Origin: Marinobacter sp. LQ44
Lineage (GTDB): Bacteria; Pseudomonadota; Gammaproteobacteria; Pseudomonadales; Oleiphilaceae
Direction of reading: 5' to 3'
Assembly (NCBI RefSeq): GCF_001447155.2
Contig: NZ_CP014754.1
Location: 2,294,001-2,358,000 of the forward strand
DNA: 64,000 nucleotides
Shown here: piece after piece, positions 1-8,570 of the stretch
Layout: each line of letters starts with the position of its first letter
How positions within the stretch are numbered: the stretch's first letter is position 1
Position numbers and translations under genes: made by a program
Notes under the pieces: model-generated
The model's database searches: none
What the model was told of the DNA's origin: nothing
The model's input: the letters and a program-made list of their open reading frames with translations, nothing else

Positions 1-742
1 ACTGAAACAGAAACTGGACGAACTGCATCAGAGCTGGGGCGTGGAACCCAAATCCCTGCATACCCACCTGCATCAGCTCGGCCCGCGCCAGGCCTCGGAA
101 TTCCTCAAGCAGCACAGTAGCCTGATTTATCAACTAGCAGAGGTGAAACATCTGGTTGGCAGCGAGTCCATGCCGCTGATCTCCGACCACGAAGATGAGC
201 TACGTTACCGAGGCCAGAACTACGGCGAGTACGACAAGCCCGAAGATTACCTGGACGAATTTAATCGATTCATCAAAGACCAACTCAACCAGTCTGCCGC
301 GCTGGCCGTGGTGGTCAACAAACCCCGGGACCTCACCCGGGAACAGCTACGGGAAGTAAAACTGCTGCTGGACAACCACGGCTACTCCGAAGCCCGCCTG
401 CAAAGCGCCGTGCGCAACCAGACCAACAAGGACATCGCCGCCAGCATCATCGGCTACATCCGCCGCGCCGCCCTGGGCGAACCGCTGATTCCCTTCGAAC
501 AGCGCGTGGCCGAGGCCATGGACCGCATTCTCACCCAGCACAACTGGACCCCGAACCAGCGCAAATGGCTTGAACGCCTGGCCAAGCAGTTGGTGCATGA
601 AGTCATCATCGATCGAGAGTTTGTGAACCATCGCTTTGCCGATGACGGCGGCGCAAGGCAAATGGACAAGGTGCTGGGAGCGCAGCTGGATACCGTGCTG
701 GAAGAGTTGAACGAAGCGATGTGGCCCGAACGGAGTGCATGA
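1..742 (+). CDS. hsdR: Type I restriction enzyme R subunit, C-terminal part
   Basis: The reading frame is open from the first bases of the window, so this is the 3' end of a longer gene. The visible part is about 246 residues. It resembles the helical C-terminal region of HsdR that docks the motor/nuclease subunit onto the HsdM-HsdS methylase; a conserved-looking stretch NKDIAASIIGYIRRAALGEP lies near residue 145. The ATP-dependent motor and nuclease domains would lie to the left of the window. hsdM and hsdS follow 4.5 kb downstream on the same strand, with an rlo pair between them, as in other restriction loci carrying 'restriction-linked' genes. Whether the N-terminal part is intact cannot be seen. 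Confidence 0.85.
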   Translation, partial: LKQKLDELHQSWGVEPKSLHTHLHQLGPRQASEFLKQHSSLIYQLAEVKHLVGSESMPLISDHEDELRYRGQNYGEYDKPEDYLDEFNRFIKDQLNQSAALAVVVNKPRDLTREQLREVKLLLDNHGYSEARLQSAVRNQTNKDIAASIIGYIRRAALGEPLIPFEQRVAEAMDRILTQHNWTPNQRKWLERLAKQLVHEVIIDREFVNHRFADDGGARQMDKVLGAQLDTVLEELNEAMWPERSA

Positions 743-760
743 TTCAAGCATGTTTACGGC

Positions 761-792
761 ATCGACATTGACTCGATCTATGTCGATTTTTT
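761..792 (+). terminator. Probable rho-independent terminator after hsdR
   Basis: An inverted repeat ATCGACAT (761-768) / ATGTCGAT (780-787) is followed by a run of T. The right arm can also pair with TCGACAT at 802-808 across another T run, so two alternative hairpins are possible. Confidence 0.5.
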
Positions 793-816
793 GCGGTTTT
801 TTCGACATCGCCTGAA

Positions 817-853
817 CGACATGTATAGAAAACCGGCTTTTCTATGCATGTCG
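817..853. repeat. Long hairpin between hsdR and rloA
   Basis: Two 16-base arms, CGACATGTATAGAAAA (817-832) and its complement at 838-853, pair at 15 of 16 positions around the loop CCGGC. The arm tips repeat the CGACAT motif of the adjoining terminator hairpin. It could be a second terminator or a regulatory site for the rlo genes. The rest of 743-995 is AT-rich with a TTGACA hexamer at 943-948 and a small CAACG/CGTTG inverted repeat at 967-982 just before the rloA start. Confidence 0.55.
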
Positions 854-995
854 CCAGCAACGTGCATGCTTTTTTCCGTTTTTTATGCTTGAATCGCACA
901 CCAATGGGGTGCGGGGCAGACTTTCCAGGTGATTTGCTTGATTTGACAATGCTAAAAGCCCAGAATCAACGAAAATACGTTGAACTAGTGAAAAT

Positions 996-2180
996 ATGAT
1001 AAAGAATTTGAGCTTTAGAAATTTCTATAGCTTTGCAGACGAAGCCGTGATCGACTTTGCGTTGGGCAAAAAACCCACGCCATCAGGTTACGACATTACG
1101 ATCGATGGCGAACGCTATAACAAAGCCGTTGCCGTCGTCGGTGCAAACGGCTCAGGCAAAACCCAGTTTCTGAAACCACTTGCATTTCTTCGCTGGTTTA
1201 TCAGCGAATCCTTTTTAGGGATCGCCCCTGACCGAACCATTCCCTTCTTTCCCCATCAATTGCACCGCGATGAATCCAGCTATTTTGAGCTGGAGTTTAT
1301 GCTCAAGGGCGTCGATTACCGTTATCAACTGGAATTGACTCCGGAAGCCATAATTTTCGAAGCGCTGTACGAAAAAACCAGTTCTCAGTTCAGCTACCTG
1401 TTCAAAAGAGAAAAAACCGAGCAGGGTTATCGGTTCAGACAAAAAGGCTTCCCTTTTTCCAGGGCACAGGCTGAAAAACTGCGTGGTAACGCTTCTCTGC
1501 TGGCAGCTGCACACAGCTATGACGTCGCCGAAGCACGCCCTTTTATCGAGTTTTTCAATCGGATTGAGTCGAACGTCATCAGCTCAGGGCGCCGTCATTT
1601 CGAGCATGGTGCTCTTATCGAGACCGCAGAGCGATTCCGAAAGGCGCCGGAACTGGCCAAAAAAATGTCCGCTGCTATGAGCCAGTTTGATCTGGGCTTG
1701 CATGCTGTGGAGATCAGGGAAATGACGAGCCTGGATGAAACCGGTAAAGAGGAGAAAGTATTCCTTCCTTTCGGTATGCACAAAGCAGGCGATGGGCAAA
1801 GCTTCGAACTTCCCTTCTTCGAAGAGTCCAGCGGAACTCAGTCCGCCTTCGTACTGCTTGGTCCGGTCCTGAAAACTCTTCAGTATGGCGGTATTGCCGT
1901 CATAGATGAGCTGGATAATGACCTGCATCCGCATTTGGTTCCGCTTCTTCTCGAGTGGTTCGAATTCGACCACAGTAACCCGCACCAGGCGCAGCTGATC
2001 TTCACCTGTCACACGCCTGAAGTCTTGAACTTACTGCAAAAACATCAGGTATATCTGGTCGAAAAACGCAACCAGAACAGTGAAGCCTGGCGCCTGGATG
2101 ATATGACGGGCCTTCGCGCTGATGACAACCTGTACGCGAAATACATGGCCGGGGCCCTCGGCGCCACCCCGGAGTTGTAA
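996..2180 (+). CDS. RloA-like AAA family ATPase (AbiLi type)
   Basis: A 394-residue SMC/OLD-like ATPase. The Walker A motif GANGSGKT sits at residues 49-56. A Walker B/signature region, VIDELDNDLHP, is near residue 302, followed by a switch-type LIFTCHTPEVL near residue 333. This architecture matches the AAA_15/AAA_21 ATPases encoded next to RloB proteins in type I restriction loci and in AbiL-like abortive-infection systems. The partner rloB starts 7 bases after the stop, so the two were probably co-transcribed. The gene itself appears intact, but its partner is destroyed. The Shine-Dalgarno before the ATG is weak. Family assignment is confident; the antiphage role is inferred from family and context. 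Confidence 0.8.
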   Translation: MIKNLSFRNFYSFADEAVIDFALGKKPTPSGYDITIDGERYNKAVAVVGANGSGKTQFLKPLAFLRWFISESFLGIAPDRTIPFFPHQLHRDESSYFELEFMLKGVDYRYQLELTPEAIIFEALYEKTSSQFSYLFKREKTEQGYRFRQKGFPFSRAQAEKLRGNASLLAAAHSYDVAEARPFIEFFNRIESNVISSGRRHFEHGALIETAERFRKAPELAKKMSAAMSQFDLGLHAVEIREMTSLDETGKEEKVFLPFGMHKAGDGQSFELPFFEESSGTQSAFVLLGPVLKTLQYGGIAVIDELDNDLHPHLVPLLLEWFEFDHSNPHQAQLIFTCHTPEVLNLLQKHQVYLVEKRNQNSEAWRLDDMTGLRADDNLYAKYMAGALGATPEL

Positions 2181-2339
2181 CACCCTATGGCAAGGAAGCG
2201 CACGCAGCGGAATCAACACCGCCAAGCCAGCAGAACAACTCTGCTGATTGTAGGTGAAGGCCCGGATGATCAGGCCTTTATCAAGCACATGAACCAACAG
2301 TTCCGGGCTGACAATGCCGGCGTAAAACCAATGATAGAA

Positions 2340-2347
2340 AAACAATC
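2340..2347. repeat. IS66 target duplication, left copy
   Basis: AAACAATC directly precedes the left end GTAAGCG and is repeated exactly after the right end. Confidence 0.95.
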
Positions 2348-2430
2348 GTAAGCGCCCATAAATTAGCACCTACATTCGGTTATCAAGATTGCCCACACTG
2401 ATTTCCTCGTCAACATCAGGAGGAATCAGC

Positions 2431-2748
2431 ATGACACACGCCGAACGCAAGCGTCTCTGGCAGCAACATATCGAAGACTGGCAGGCGTCCGGTTTGTCCG
2501 GCATGGCCTACTGCCAGCAGCAGTCACTGACCTATTGTCGCTTTGTTTACTGGCGCAAAAAGCTGGCTGAGCCGGAGACCGTGATTGCGGAGCGCCCGGC
2601 TGGGCTCTCTGGCTTTGCCAAGGTGGCGGCGTTGCCTGGCCCGAAATCGTCGGAAGGCTTAACCGTGTCGTTGCCCGGTGGTGTCTCGATCACCGGGCTG
2701 CACGCCGGTAATGTGGAGTTACTCGGTGCCGTGCTGAGGCAACTGTAA
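2431..2748 (+). CDS. tnpA: IS66 family accessory protein TnpA (Orf1)
   Basis: A 105-residue protein with the helix-turn-helix-like N terminus of IS66 Orf1: AERKRLWQQHIEDWQASGLS then GMAYCQQQSLTYCRFVYWRKK. The ATG at 2431 is preceded by AGGAGG at 2418-2423, which fixes the start. It is thought to help the transposase bind DNA. Its TAA overlaps the tnpB ATG by one base, so translation is probably coupled. Confidence 0.88.
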   Translation: MTHAERKRLWQQHIEDWQASGLSGMAYCQQQSLTYCRFVYWRKKLAEPETVIAERPAGLSGFAKVAALPGPKSSEGLTVSLPGGVSITGLHAGNVELLGAVLRQL

Positions 2749-3116
2749 TGCGCCATCGGTACCTTCGCCCCTCCTGGGATCTGCCAGAGATTTACTTGTA
2801 TCGTCAGCCGATTGATTTCCGCAAGCAGGCCAACGGATTGGCACTGATTGTCGAGCAGGAGTTAGGCCATAATCCGTTCTCCGGCGCGCTTTTCGCCTTC
2901 ACCAACCGGCAGCGCAACAAGATCAAGTGCCTGATGTGGGAAGACAACGGCTTCGTGCTCTACTACAAGTCTTTGGCTGAAGAAAAATTCAAATGGCCGG
3001 GCCCAGAGGATGAGCTGATGTCGCTGAACGGCGAGCAGATCAATTGGTTGCTGGACGGCTACGACATCACCCTGCTTAAGGGCCATAAAACTCTGTATTA
3101 TGAGAGTGTTGGATAG
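2748..3116 (+). CDS. tnpB: IS66 family accessory protein TnpB (Orf2)
   Basis: A 122-residue protein with the hallmark core of IS66 Orf2: YRQPIDFRKQANGLALIVEQ, followed by FAFTNRQRNKIKCLMWEDNG and a KFKWP motif. This small family is required for efficient transposition of IS66 elements, though its biochemical role is unclear. It starts in the TAATG overlap with tnpA. It looks intact and of normal length. Confidence 0.93.
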   Translation: MRHRYLRPSWDLPEIYLYRQPIDFRKQANGLALIVEQELGHNPFSGALFAFTNRQRNKIKCLMWEDNGFVLYYKSLAEEKFKWPGPEDELMSLNGEQINWLLDGYDITLLKGHKTLYYESVG

Positions 3117-3161
3117 CACTTTTTAAGTGTGTCAGGGCGTTGTTTTTGCTATAATTTCAGC

Positions 3162-4784
3162 ATGAAAACAACGCCTGATAACACCTCCAAAACACCCGAT
3201 TTCAGCGGTCTCTCCACCGCTGAAATGCTGGCTGTTATCAGCGATATGCAAGAACAACTGGCCGCAAAAGAAGCCGAGCTTCAGCAGCGCGACCAAGCGG
3301 CCAAAGCACGTGAAAGCTACATCGCCATTCTCGAAGAGTTGCTGCGCTACAAAAAGATCCAGCAATTCGCAGCCAGCAGCGAAAAGCAGCCCAGCCAGAT
3401 CACTCTATTCGACGAAGCCGAACTGGAAGTCGGGATTGACGAGCTACGCGATGAGTTGCCTGAGGATGTTGAAGAGGCCGAGGCACCGCCGCGTTCCCGC
3501 AAACGCCGTCAACGTGGCTTCTCCGACACGCTCTTGCGTGAGCGTATTGAGCTGACCCTTAGTGACGAAGAGAAAGCCGGAGCCAGCAAGACCTTCTTCA
3601 CCAAGGTGAAAGAAGAGCTGGAGTACATTCCCGCACAGTTGAAGGTGCTGGAATACTGGCAGGAAAAAGCCGTCTTCGAGCAGGGTGGCCAGGAGCATAT
3701 TGTGGCTGCACCGCGCTCAGCCCACCCACTGGGCAAATGCATTGCGACCCCGTCACTGCTGGCTTACCTGATTACCTCCAAATACGCCGACGGCCTGCCC
3801 TTGTACCGCCAGGAGCAAATGCTCAAGCGCCTGGGACACGAAGTCAGCCGAACCAGCATGGCGCACTGGATCATCCGCCTGAACGACGTGTTCAAACCGC
3901 TGATGACCCTGATGCGGGAAACCCAGAATGGCAGTGATTACCTGCAAGCTGATGAAACCCGGATTCAGGTGCTCAAAGAAGACGGCAAGAAAGCCCAATC
4001 GGATAAATGGATGTGGGTGACCCGGGGCGGCCCGCCCGGAAAGCCCTCGGTTCTGTTCGAGTACGATCCCTCTCGCGGTGGCCAGGTACCGGTGCGCCTG
4101 CTGGATGACTTCCAGGGCATCCTGCAAGCCGATGGCTACTCCGGCTATGGACAGGTATGCCGCGAGAACAAGCTGACCCGCATCGGTTGTTGGGATCATG
4201 CCCGGCGCAAGTTCGTGGACGCGTCCCGGGCAGCGCCAGCCATGGGCAAAAAAGGCCCGCCCTCAAAAGCCGACGTGGCCCTGAGCCACATCCGGAAACT
4301 GTACGCCGTCGAGAAAGCCGCGAACGAACTGAGTGACGCCGAGCGCTATCGGGTGCGTCAGGAAAAAAGCCTGCCGCTGCTGAACACCTTCAAGGCTTGG
4401 CTGGAGAAAAACGCCAGCAAGGTGCTGAAAGGCTCGCTCACCCGCAAGGCGATGGACTATACCCTGAGTCAGTGGGGTACCCTGACGGGGTATTGTGAAC
4501 GCGGCGATTTACAGATCAGCAACGTGCTGGCCGAAAACGCCATCCGGCCCTTCGCCGTCGGTCGTAAGGCCTGGCTGTTCGCCGATACCACCCAAGGCGC
4601 GAATGCCAGTGCCACCTGTTACTCGCTGATCGAAACGGCCAAGGCGAACAACCTGGAGCCCTCCGCTTACATCCACCATGTGCTGAAGCACATTGCCGAA
4701 GCGGATACCCTCGAAAAACTGGAAACATTGTTGCCCTGGAATGCTGAGTTGCCAGCTTCAAAAAAAGTGGCTCAGTACGATTAG
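3162..4784 (+). CDS. tnpC: IS66 family transposase TnpC
   Basis: A 540-residue DDE-type transposase. It has an N-terminal coiled-coil-like region rich in Gln and Glu (about residues 25-70), a TnpC zinc-finger-like linker, and the DDE core with LQADETRIQVLKEDG (about 260-275), LQADGYSGYG (about 320) and ISNVLAENAIRPFAVGRKAW (about 450-470, the catalytic Glu region). A small C-terminal domain follows. The frame is open from GTG 3129, but ATG 3162 matches the usual N terminus MKTT..., with a TATAAT-like sequence just upstream. The full length suggests the transposase is functional. Confidence 0.93.
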   Translation: MKTTPDNTSKTPDFSGLSTAEMLAVISDMQEQLAAKEAELQQRDQAAKARESYIAILEELLRYKKIQQFAASSEKQPSQITLFDEAELEVGIDELRDELPEDVEEAEAPPRSRKRRQRGFSDTLLRERIELTLSDEEKAGASKTFFTKVKEELEYIPAQLKVLEYWQEKAVFEQGGQEHIVAAPRSAHPLGKCIATPSLLAYLITSKYADGLPLYRQEQMLKRLGHEVSRTSMAHWIIRLNDVFKPLMTLMRETQNGSDYLQADETRIQVLKEDGKKAQSDKWMWVTRGGPPGKPSVLFEYDPSRGGQVPVRLLDDFQGILQADGYSGYGQVCRENKLTRIGCWDHARRKFVDASRAAPAMGKKGPPSKADVALSHIRKLYAVEKAANELSDAERYRVRQEKSLPLLNTFKAWLEKNASKVLKGSLTRKAMDYTLSQWGTLTGYCERGDLQISNVLAENAIRPFAVGRKAWLFADTTQGANASATCYSLIETAKANNLEPSAYIHHVLKHIAEADTLEKLETLLPWNAELPASKKVAQYD

Positions 4785-4813
4785 GGCAAGTGGGTCGGTT
4801 TATTGGCGCTTAC

Positions 4814-4821
4814 AAACAATC
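4814..4821. repeat. IS66 target duplication, right copy
   Basis: AAACAATC follows the right end CGCTTAC exactly, matching the left copy. The rloB frame resumes here. Confidence 0.95.
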
Positions 4822-5258
4822 CGGCGGCTCACCCGGTAATATTATTACCAACGCCGCGAGAAAGTATGGTCACTTGCCCTTTGATCAGCGGTTCTTTGTG
4901 CTGGACTCTGATATTCCAATCAGCCAGCAAGACCATGACAAAGCTAAAAAGCACGGCTATCACATCATTCTTTGGTCACCGATATGCCTGGGGGCGCACT
5001 ACTGGATGTATTGGGTGAAAAAATCGGTAGCGATGAACCTGCTGCCTCATTAAAAAAGCGACTTCACCCGTTGCTAGACGGGCACCACACAGACAGTAAT
5101 GCATACCAAAGCCGCTTCCCCAGAGCCGTACTCGAAAAGGCCACAAATGAATCGGTAGTCGCGGTAAAAAAGGCACTTGTGAAGGAATCCGCCTGACTCT
5201 TGGCCTCAGCCTAAAATAATCGGAAGCCTTAGTTCATCTTCCGGCCCAACCTAAAATA

Positions 5259-6890
5259 GTGAGCACCATGACCAACAACGACATCGTCCAGAAACTCTGG
5301 AACCTCTGCGACGTTCTGCGGGACGACGGCATCAACTACTCGGACTACGTCACCGAACTGGTGCTGCTGCTGTTCATCAAAATGGTCCACGAGAACACCG
5401 AAGCCGGCACCCTGAAAAAGCACCCGCTGCCGGAAGGCTGCCGCTGGAGCGACCTGAACGGTAAATCCGGCATCAACCTGCTGAACGATTACAAACGCAT
5501 CCTGCTCAGCCTGTCCACCGGCAAGGATGGCGACGGCACGCTGGTACACGACGACCCGCTGATCAGCGCCATCTACGCCGATGCCCAGACCCGCCTGCGC
5601 GAACCACGCCACCTGTAACAGATGATCAAAACCCTGGACCAGATCGACTGGTTCAGCGCCCAGAAAGACGGCCTGGGTGACCTGTACGAAGGCCTACTGG
5701 AGAAGAACGCCAACGAAACCAAATCCGGCGCCGGCCAGTACTTCACCCCCCGCGCCCTGATCAACACCATGGTGAACTGCCTGAAGCCGAAACCCGGCGA
5801 ACGCATCCAGGACCCGGCCGCGGGTACCGCAGGCTTTCTGATTGCGGCTCACGAATACATCAAAGGCCAGACCGACGACCTGTACGACCTGACCACCGAA
5901 CAGAAAGCCTTCCAGACTACCAAGGCCTACGTGGGTATCGAACTGGTGCCCGGCACCCGCCGCCTGGCGCTGATGAACTGCCTGCTGCACGGCATGGAAG
6001 GAGATGCAGAGGGCGTGGTGCACCTGGGCAACGCCCTGGGCCAGACTGGCGCCGGGCTGGAGAAGGCCGACGTGATCCTGGCCAACCCGCCGTTTGGCAC
6101 CAGCAAAGGCGGCGATGCCAGCATCACCCGGGACGACCTGACCTACAAAACCAGCAACAAACAGCTGGCCTTCCTGCAGCACATCTACCGCAACCTCAAA
6201 CCCGGTGGCCGCGCCGCCGTGGTACTGCCGGATAACGTGCTGTTCGAAGCCGGCGTGGGCACCGACGTGCGCCGGGACCTGATGAACAAGTGCAACCTGC
6301 ACACCATCCTGCGCCTGCCCACCGGCATTTTCTACGCCCAGGGCGTGAAAACCAACGTGCTGTTCTTCACCAAAGGCAGCGCCACGGACAAGTTCCAGGA
6401 AGAGAACTGCACCGAAAACGTCTGGGTCTACGACCTGCGCACCAACATGCCCAGCTTCGGAAAACGCACACCCTTTGGTGACCAGCACCTGAAGCCGTTT
6501 GAAGACGTGTATGGTGACAGCCCCAACGGCGACAGCGAGCGCAAAGAGGGCGAATACAGCTTCCATTCCGAAGACATCGAACTGCCCGACCACAACGACG
6601 AGAACGAAGGCGTTGATCCGCGCCTGGCCCACAGCCGCTGGCGCTGCTTCAGCCGCCAGTGGATTGCCGAGCACAAGGGCGACTCGCTGGATATTTCCTG
6701 GCTGAAAGACAGCGACAGTGTGGATGCCGCCAATCTGCCGGAGCCGAGTGTGTTGGCGGGTGAGGCGATGGGGGAATTGGTGCAGGCATTGGGGGAGCTG
6801 GATGCGTTGATGCGGGAGTTGGGGGCTGAGGAGGAGGCTGATGGGGCGAGAGTGCTTTTGGGGGAAGTGATGGGTGAGGCTGGAAAATGA
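5259..6890 (+). pseudogene. hsdM: Type I methyltransferase subunit HsdM, with in-frame stop
   Basis: The N-terminal HsdM helical domain (about 119 codons, ending ...TRLREPRHL) is followed by TAA at 5616-5618. The same frame then resumes at ATG 5622 with MIKTLDQIDWFSAQKDGLGD, the normal continuation in this family. The second part has 422 residues, with the AdoMet motif DPAAGTAGFL at 64-73 and the catalytic NPPF motif near 155. A single base change from AAA or CAA would explain the stop. Two readings are possible: a dead gene, or a split protein made by re-initiation 3 bases after the stop. The first part may start at GTG 5259 or ATG 5268. The last four bases overlap hsdS. Confidence 0.85.
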
Positions 6891-8305
6891 GCCTGCTCCA
6901 AACTCCGGACAACTGGAATTCTGAACTACTCGAAAACCTTCTTGTTCACATCATTGGTGGAGACTGGGGAAAGGCTCCCGATCACCAAGAAAAGGACTAT
7001 CAAGCCGTTGCGTGTATTCGAGGCTCTGAATTCAGAAACTGGTCCAACGAAAGTGGTCGCACTGCGGTCCTCCGCAAAGTGAAAGCAAGCAGCCTAGATA
7101 AACGATCATTGCTTCCAGGGGATATTCTTCTCGAAATCTCCGGAGGCGGCCCAGATCAACCGGTGGGACGAACTGTACTCATTGACCAAGCTGTCCTAGA
7201 TCAATTCCATACTCCAGTCATTGGAACTAACTTTCTTAGGCTTCTGCGTCCATCAGCGGCTCTAGATCAACGATTCCTGAATAAATATCTGGAATTGTTC
7301 TATAGCTCAGGAGAAGTCGTTAAGTACCAAGGAGGGAGCAATAATCTCAGAAATCTAAAGTTCAAAGAGTACTCGCAGATTTCCGTGCCGGTACCACCTC
7401 TCGCCGAACAAAAAGTCATCGCCGACAAACTCGACACCCTGCTGGCCCAGGTGGAAACCACCAAAGCCCGCCTCGAACGCGTCCCGCAAATCCTCAAACG
7501 CTTCCGCCAGTCCGTGCTGGCTGCGGCGGTGAGTGGGCGGTTGACGGAGGAGTGGCGAGACCTGAATAGTGTAAGCATTACTGATTGGGTCGCTCTCACT
7601 GTTGGTGATGTTGCAACCGTTGCAACAGGAAAAACCCCAAGCCGAAAAGAGCCTAAATACTGGGAAGATGGTGATGTGCCATGGCTGACCAGCGCCAGTA
7701 CAGGAGCAATTTATACAGATTCAGCGGAACAATTTGTAACTAAAAGGGCCGTTGATGAGTGCTCTCTTAAGGTCTTTCCACCAGGCACACTGCTGTTGGC
7801 AATGTACGGTGAAGGTAAAACTCGTGGACAGGTAACAGAATTGAGACTGTCCGCCACATGTAACCAAGCCTGCGCTGCCGTCACAGCCGATGAACAAAAG
7901 ATCCTGCGCAGCTATCTGAAGCTAAGGCTTCTTGAGAATTACGAGGAAACCCGAAAAGCAGCGGCCGGTGGGGCTCAGCCAAACCTTAATCTCAACAAGG
8001 TTCGTGCCATTAGCATTTCAGTACCTGATAAAGAGGAACAAACCGAAATCGTCCGCCGAGTAGACCAACTCTTCGCCCACGCCGACCGCATCGAGCAACA
8101 GGTCAACAACGCCCTGGCCCGCGTCAACAACCTCACCCAGTCCATCCTCGCCAAGGCCTTCCGGGGCGAGCTCACCGAGCAATGGCGCAAGGATAATCCG
8201 GAGCTGATCAGTGGGGAGAACAGTGCGGAGGCGTTGCTGGAGCGGATCAAGGCGGAGCGGGCGACCGTCGCGTCAAAGTCCAGGCGCCGCAAAGCCAAAG
8301 CGTAA
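6887..8305 (+). CDS. hsdS: Type I restriction specificity subunit HsdS
   Basis: A 472-residue specificity subunit that overlaps hsdM by ATGA. It has two target-recognition domains (about residues 10-165 and 216-380), each followed by a conserved helical spacer: PPLAEQKVIADKLDTLLAQV near 165-185 and KEEQTEIVRRVDQLFAHADR near 383-403. Each TRD reads one half of a bipartite DNA site, while the spacers form the coiled coil that sets the gap and binds HsdM. The TRD segments are visibly more AT-rich than the GC-rich spacers, consistent with swapping of recognition modules by recombination. The gene is intact, but its HsdM partner is interrupted. Confidence 0.92.
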   Translation: MSLLQTPDNWNSELLENLLVHIIGGDWGKAPDHQEKDYQAVACIRGSEFRNWSNESGRTAVLRKVKASSLDKRSLLPGDILLEISGGGPDQPVGRTVLIDQAVLDQFHTPVIGTNFLRLLRPSAALDQRFLNKYLELFYSSGEVVKYQGGSNNLRNLKFKEYSQISVPVPPLAEQKVIADKLDTLLAQVETTKARLERVPQILKRFRQSVLAAAVSGRLTEEWRDLNSVSITDWVALTVGDVATVATGKTPSRKEPKYWEDGDVPWLTSASTGAIYTDSAEQFVTKRAVDECSLKVFPPGTLLLAMYGEGKTRGQVTELRLSATCNQACAAVTADEQKILRSYLKLRLLENYEETRKAAAGGAQPNLNLNKVRAISISVPDKEEQTEIVRRVDQLFAHADRIEQQVNNALARVNNLTQSILAKAFRGELTEQWRKDNPELISGENSAEALLERIKAERATVASKSRRRKAKA

Positions 8306-8361
8306 CGGCCCGATCATCCATAGAGCCGTATTTGCCTTGAAAGCTCCGGAATAGCCGGGGC

Positions 8362-8393
8362 TGATCATTTCCGTGGCGTCACGAAAATGATCA
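8362..8393. repeat. Palindrome upstream of the HipA-like/DUF3037 pair
   Basis: TGATCATTTCCGTG (8362-8375) and CACGAAAATGATCA (8380-8393) are inverted copies with one mismatch around GCGT. The core ATTTTCGTG/CACGAAAAT is shared with the palindrome at 10204-10233 on the other side of the gene pair. It has no T run, so it is unlikely to be a simple terminator. Confidence 0.75.
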
Positions 8394-8521
8394 CGCTGGA
8401 TAGCAAGTTCTGAAGCAGTTTCTCAGAAGCCCGTTTGACAACCCAACTCGGCCATATCAGACTTCGAATCACATCCGTCCCTTTGCAGTAAGCCTCCCTC
8501 AACTATCCCGAGGGTGTGCCG

Positions 8522-8537
8522 AGCCCCTGGGGCTTTT
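8522..8537 (+). terminator. Probable terminator between hsdS and the HipA-like gene
   Basis: A tight GC hairpin AGCCC-CTG-GGGCT (8522-8534) is followed by TTTTCTGTTTC. Its position argues that the next gene starts downstream of it, not at GTG 8514. Confidence 0.5.
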
Positions 8538-8570
8538 CTGTTTCTGGAGCACCAAGGCGCATACAGCGCC

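Larger units (their letters stand above)
2348..4813 (+). mobile_element. IS66-family insertion sequence, complete (2466 bp)
   Basis: The ends are imperfect inverted repeats: left GTAAGCGCCCATAAA, and right, read inward, GTAAGCGCCAATAAA. An exact 8-bp duplication AAACAATC flanks it, the size expected for IS66. Inside are the three canonical genes tnpA, tnpB and tnpC in order on the plus strand. All three are open, so the element may be active. It is inserted in rloB. Confidence 0.95.
2187..5196 (+). pseudogene. RloB-like protein (AbiLii type), interrupted by IS66 and frameshifted
   Basis: The gene begins at ATG 2187 with MARKRTQRNQ and a TTLLIVGEGPDD motif typical of RloB/TOPRIM-like proteins. 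It stops after 54 codons because the IS66 end supplies TAA. Deleting the element and one 8-base duplication joins ...MIEKQS directly to GGSPGNIITNAARKYG in the same frame, continuing through VLDSDIPISQQDHDKAKKHG. A second lesion follows at about 4986-4996: the frame shifts by one base, and the C-terminal part (ALLDVLGEKIGSDEP to the stop at 5196) is in another frame. The intact product would be about 178 residues. Two independent lesions make restoration by IS excision alone insufficient. Confidence 0.85.

Noticed and set aside
5694..6674. A 326-codon frame antisense to hsdM
   Set aside because: A shadow of the methyltransferase domain; low-complexity Val/Ala/Gly/Gln-rich composition and no motif.
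8461..8480. TTCGAATC-like segment as a tRNA T-arm
   Set aside because: No cloverleaf, acceptor stem or anticodon arm can be formed around it.
8514..8570. GTG 8514 as start of the HipA-like gene
   Set aside because: It would place a terminator-like hairpin (8522-8537) inside the coding sequence and adds residues without family similarity.
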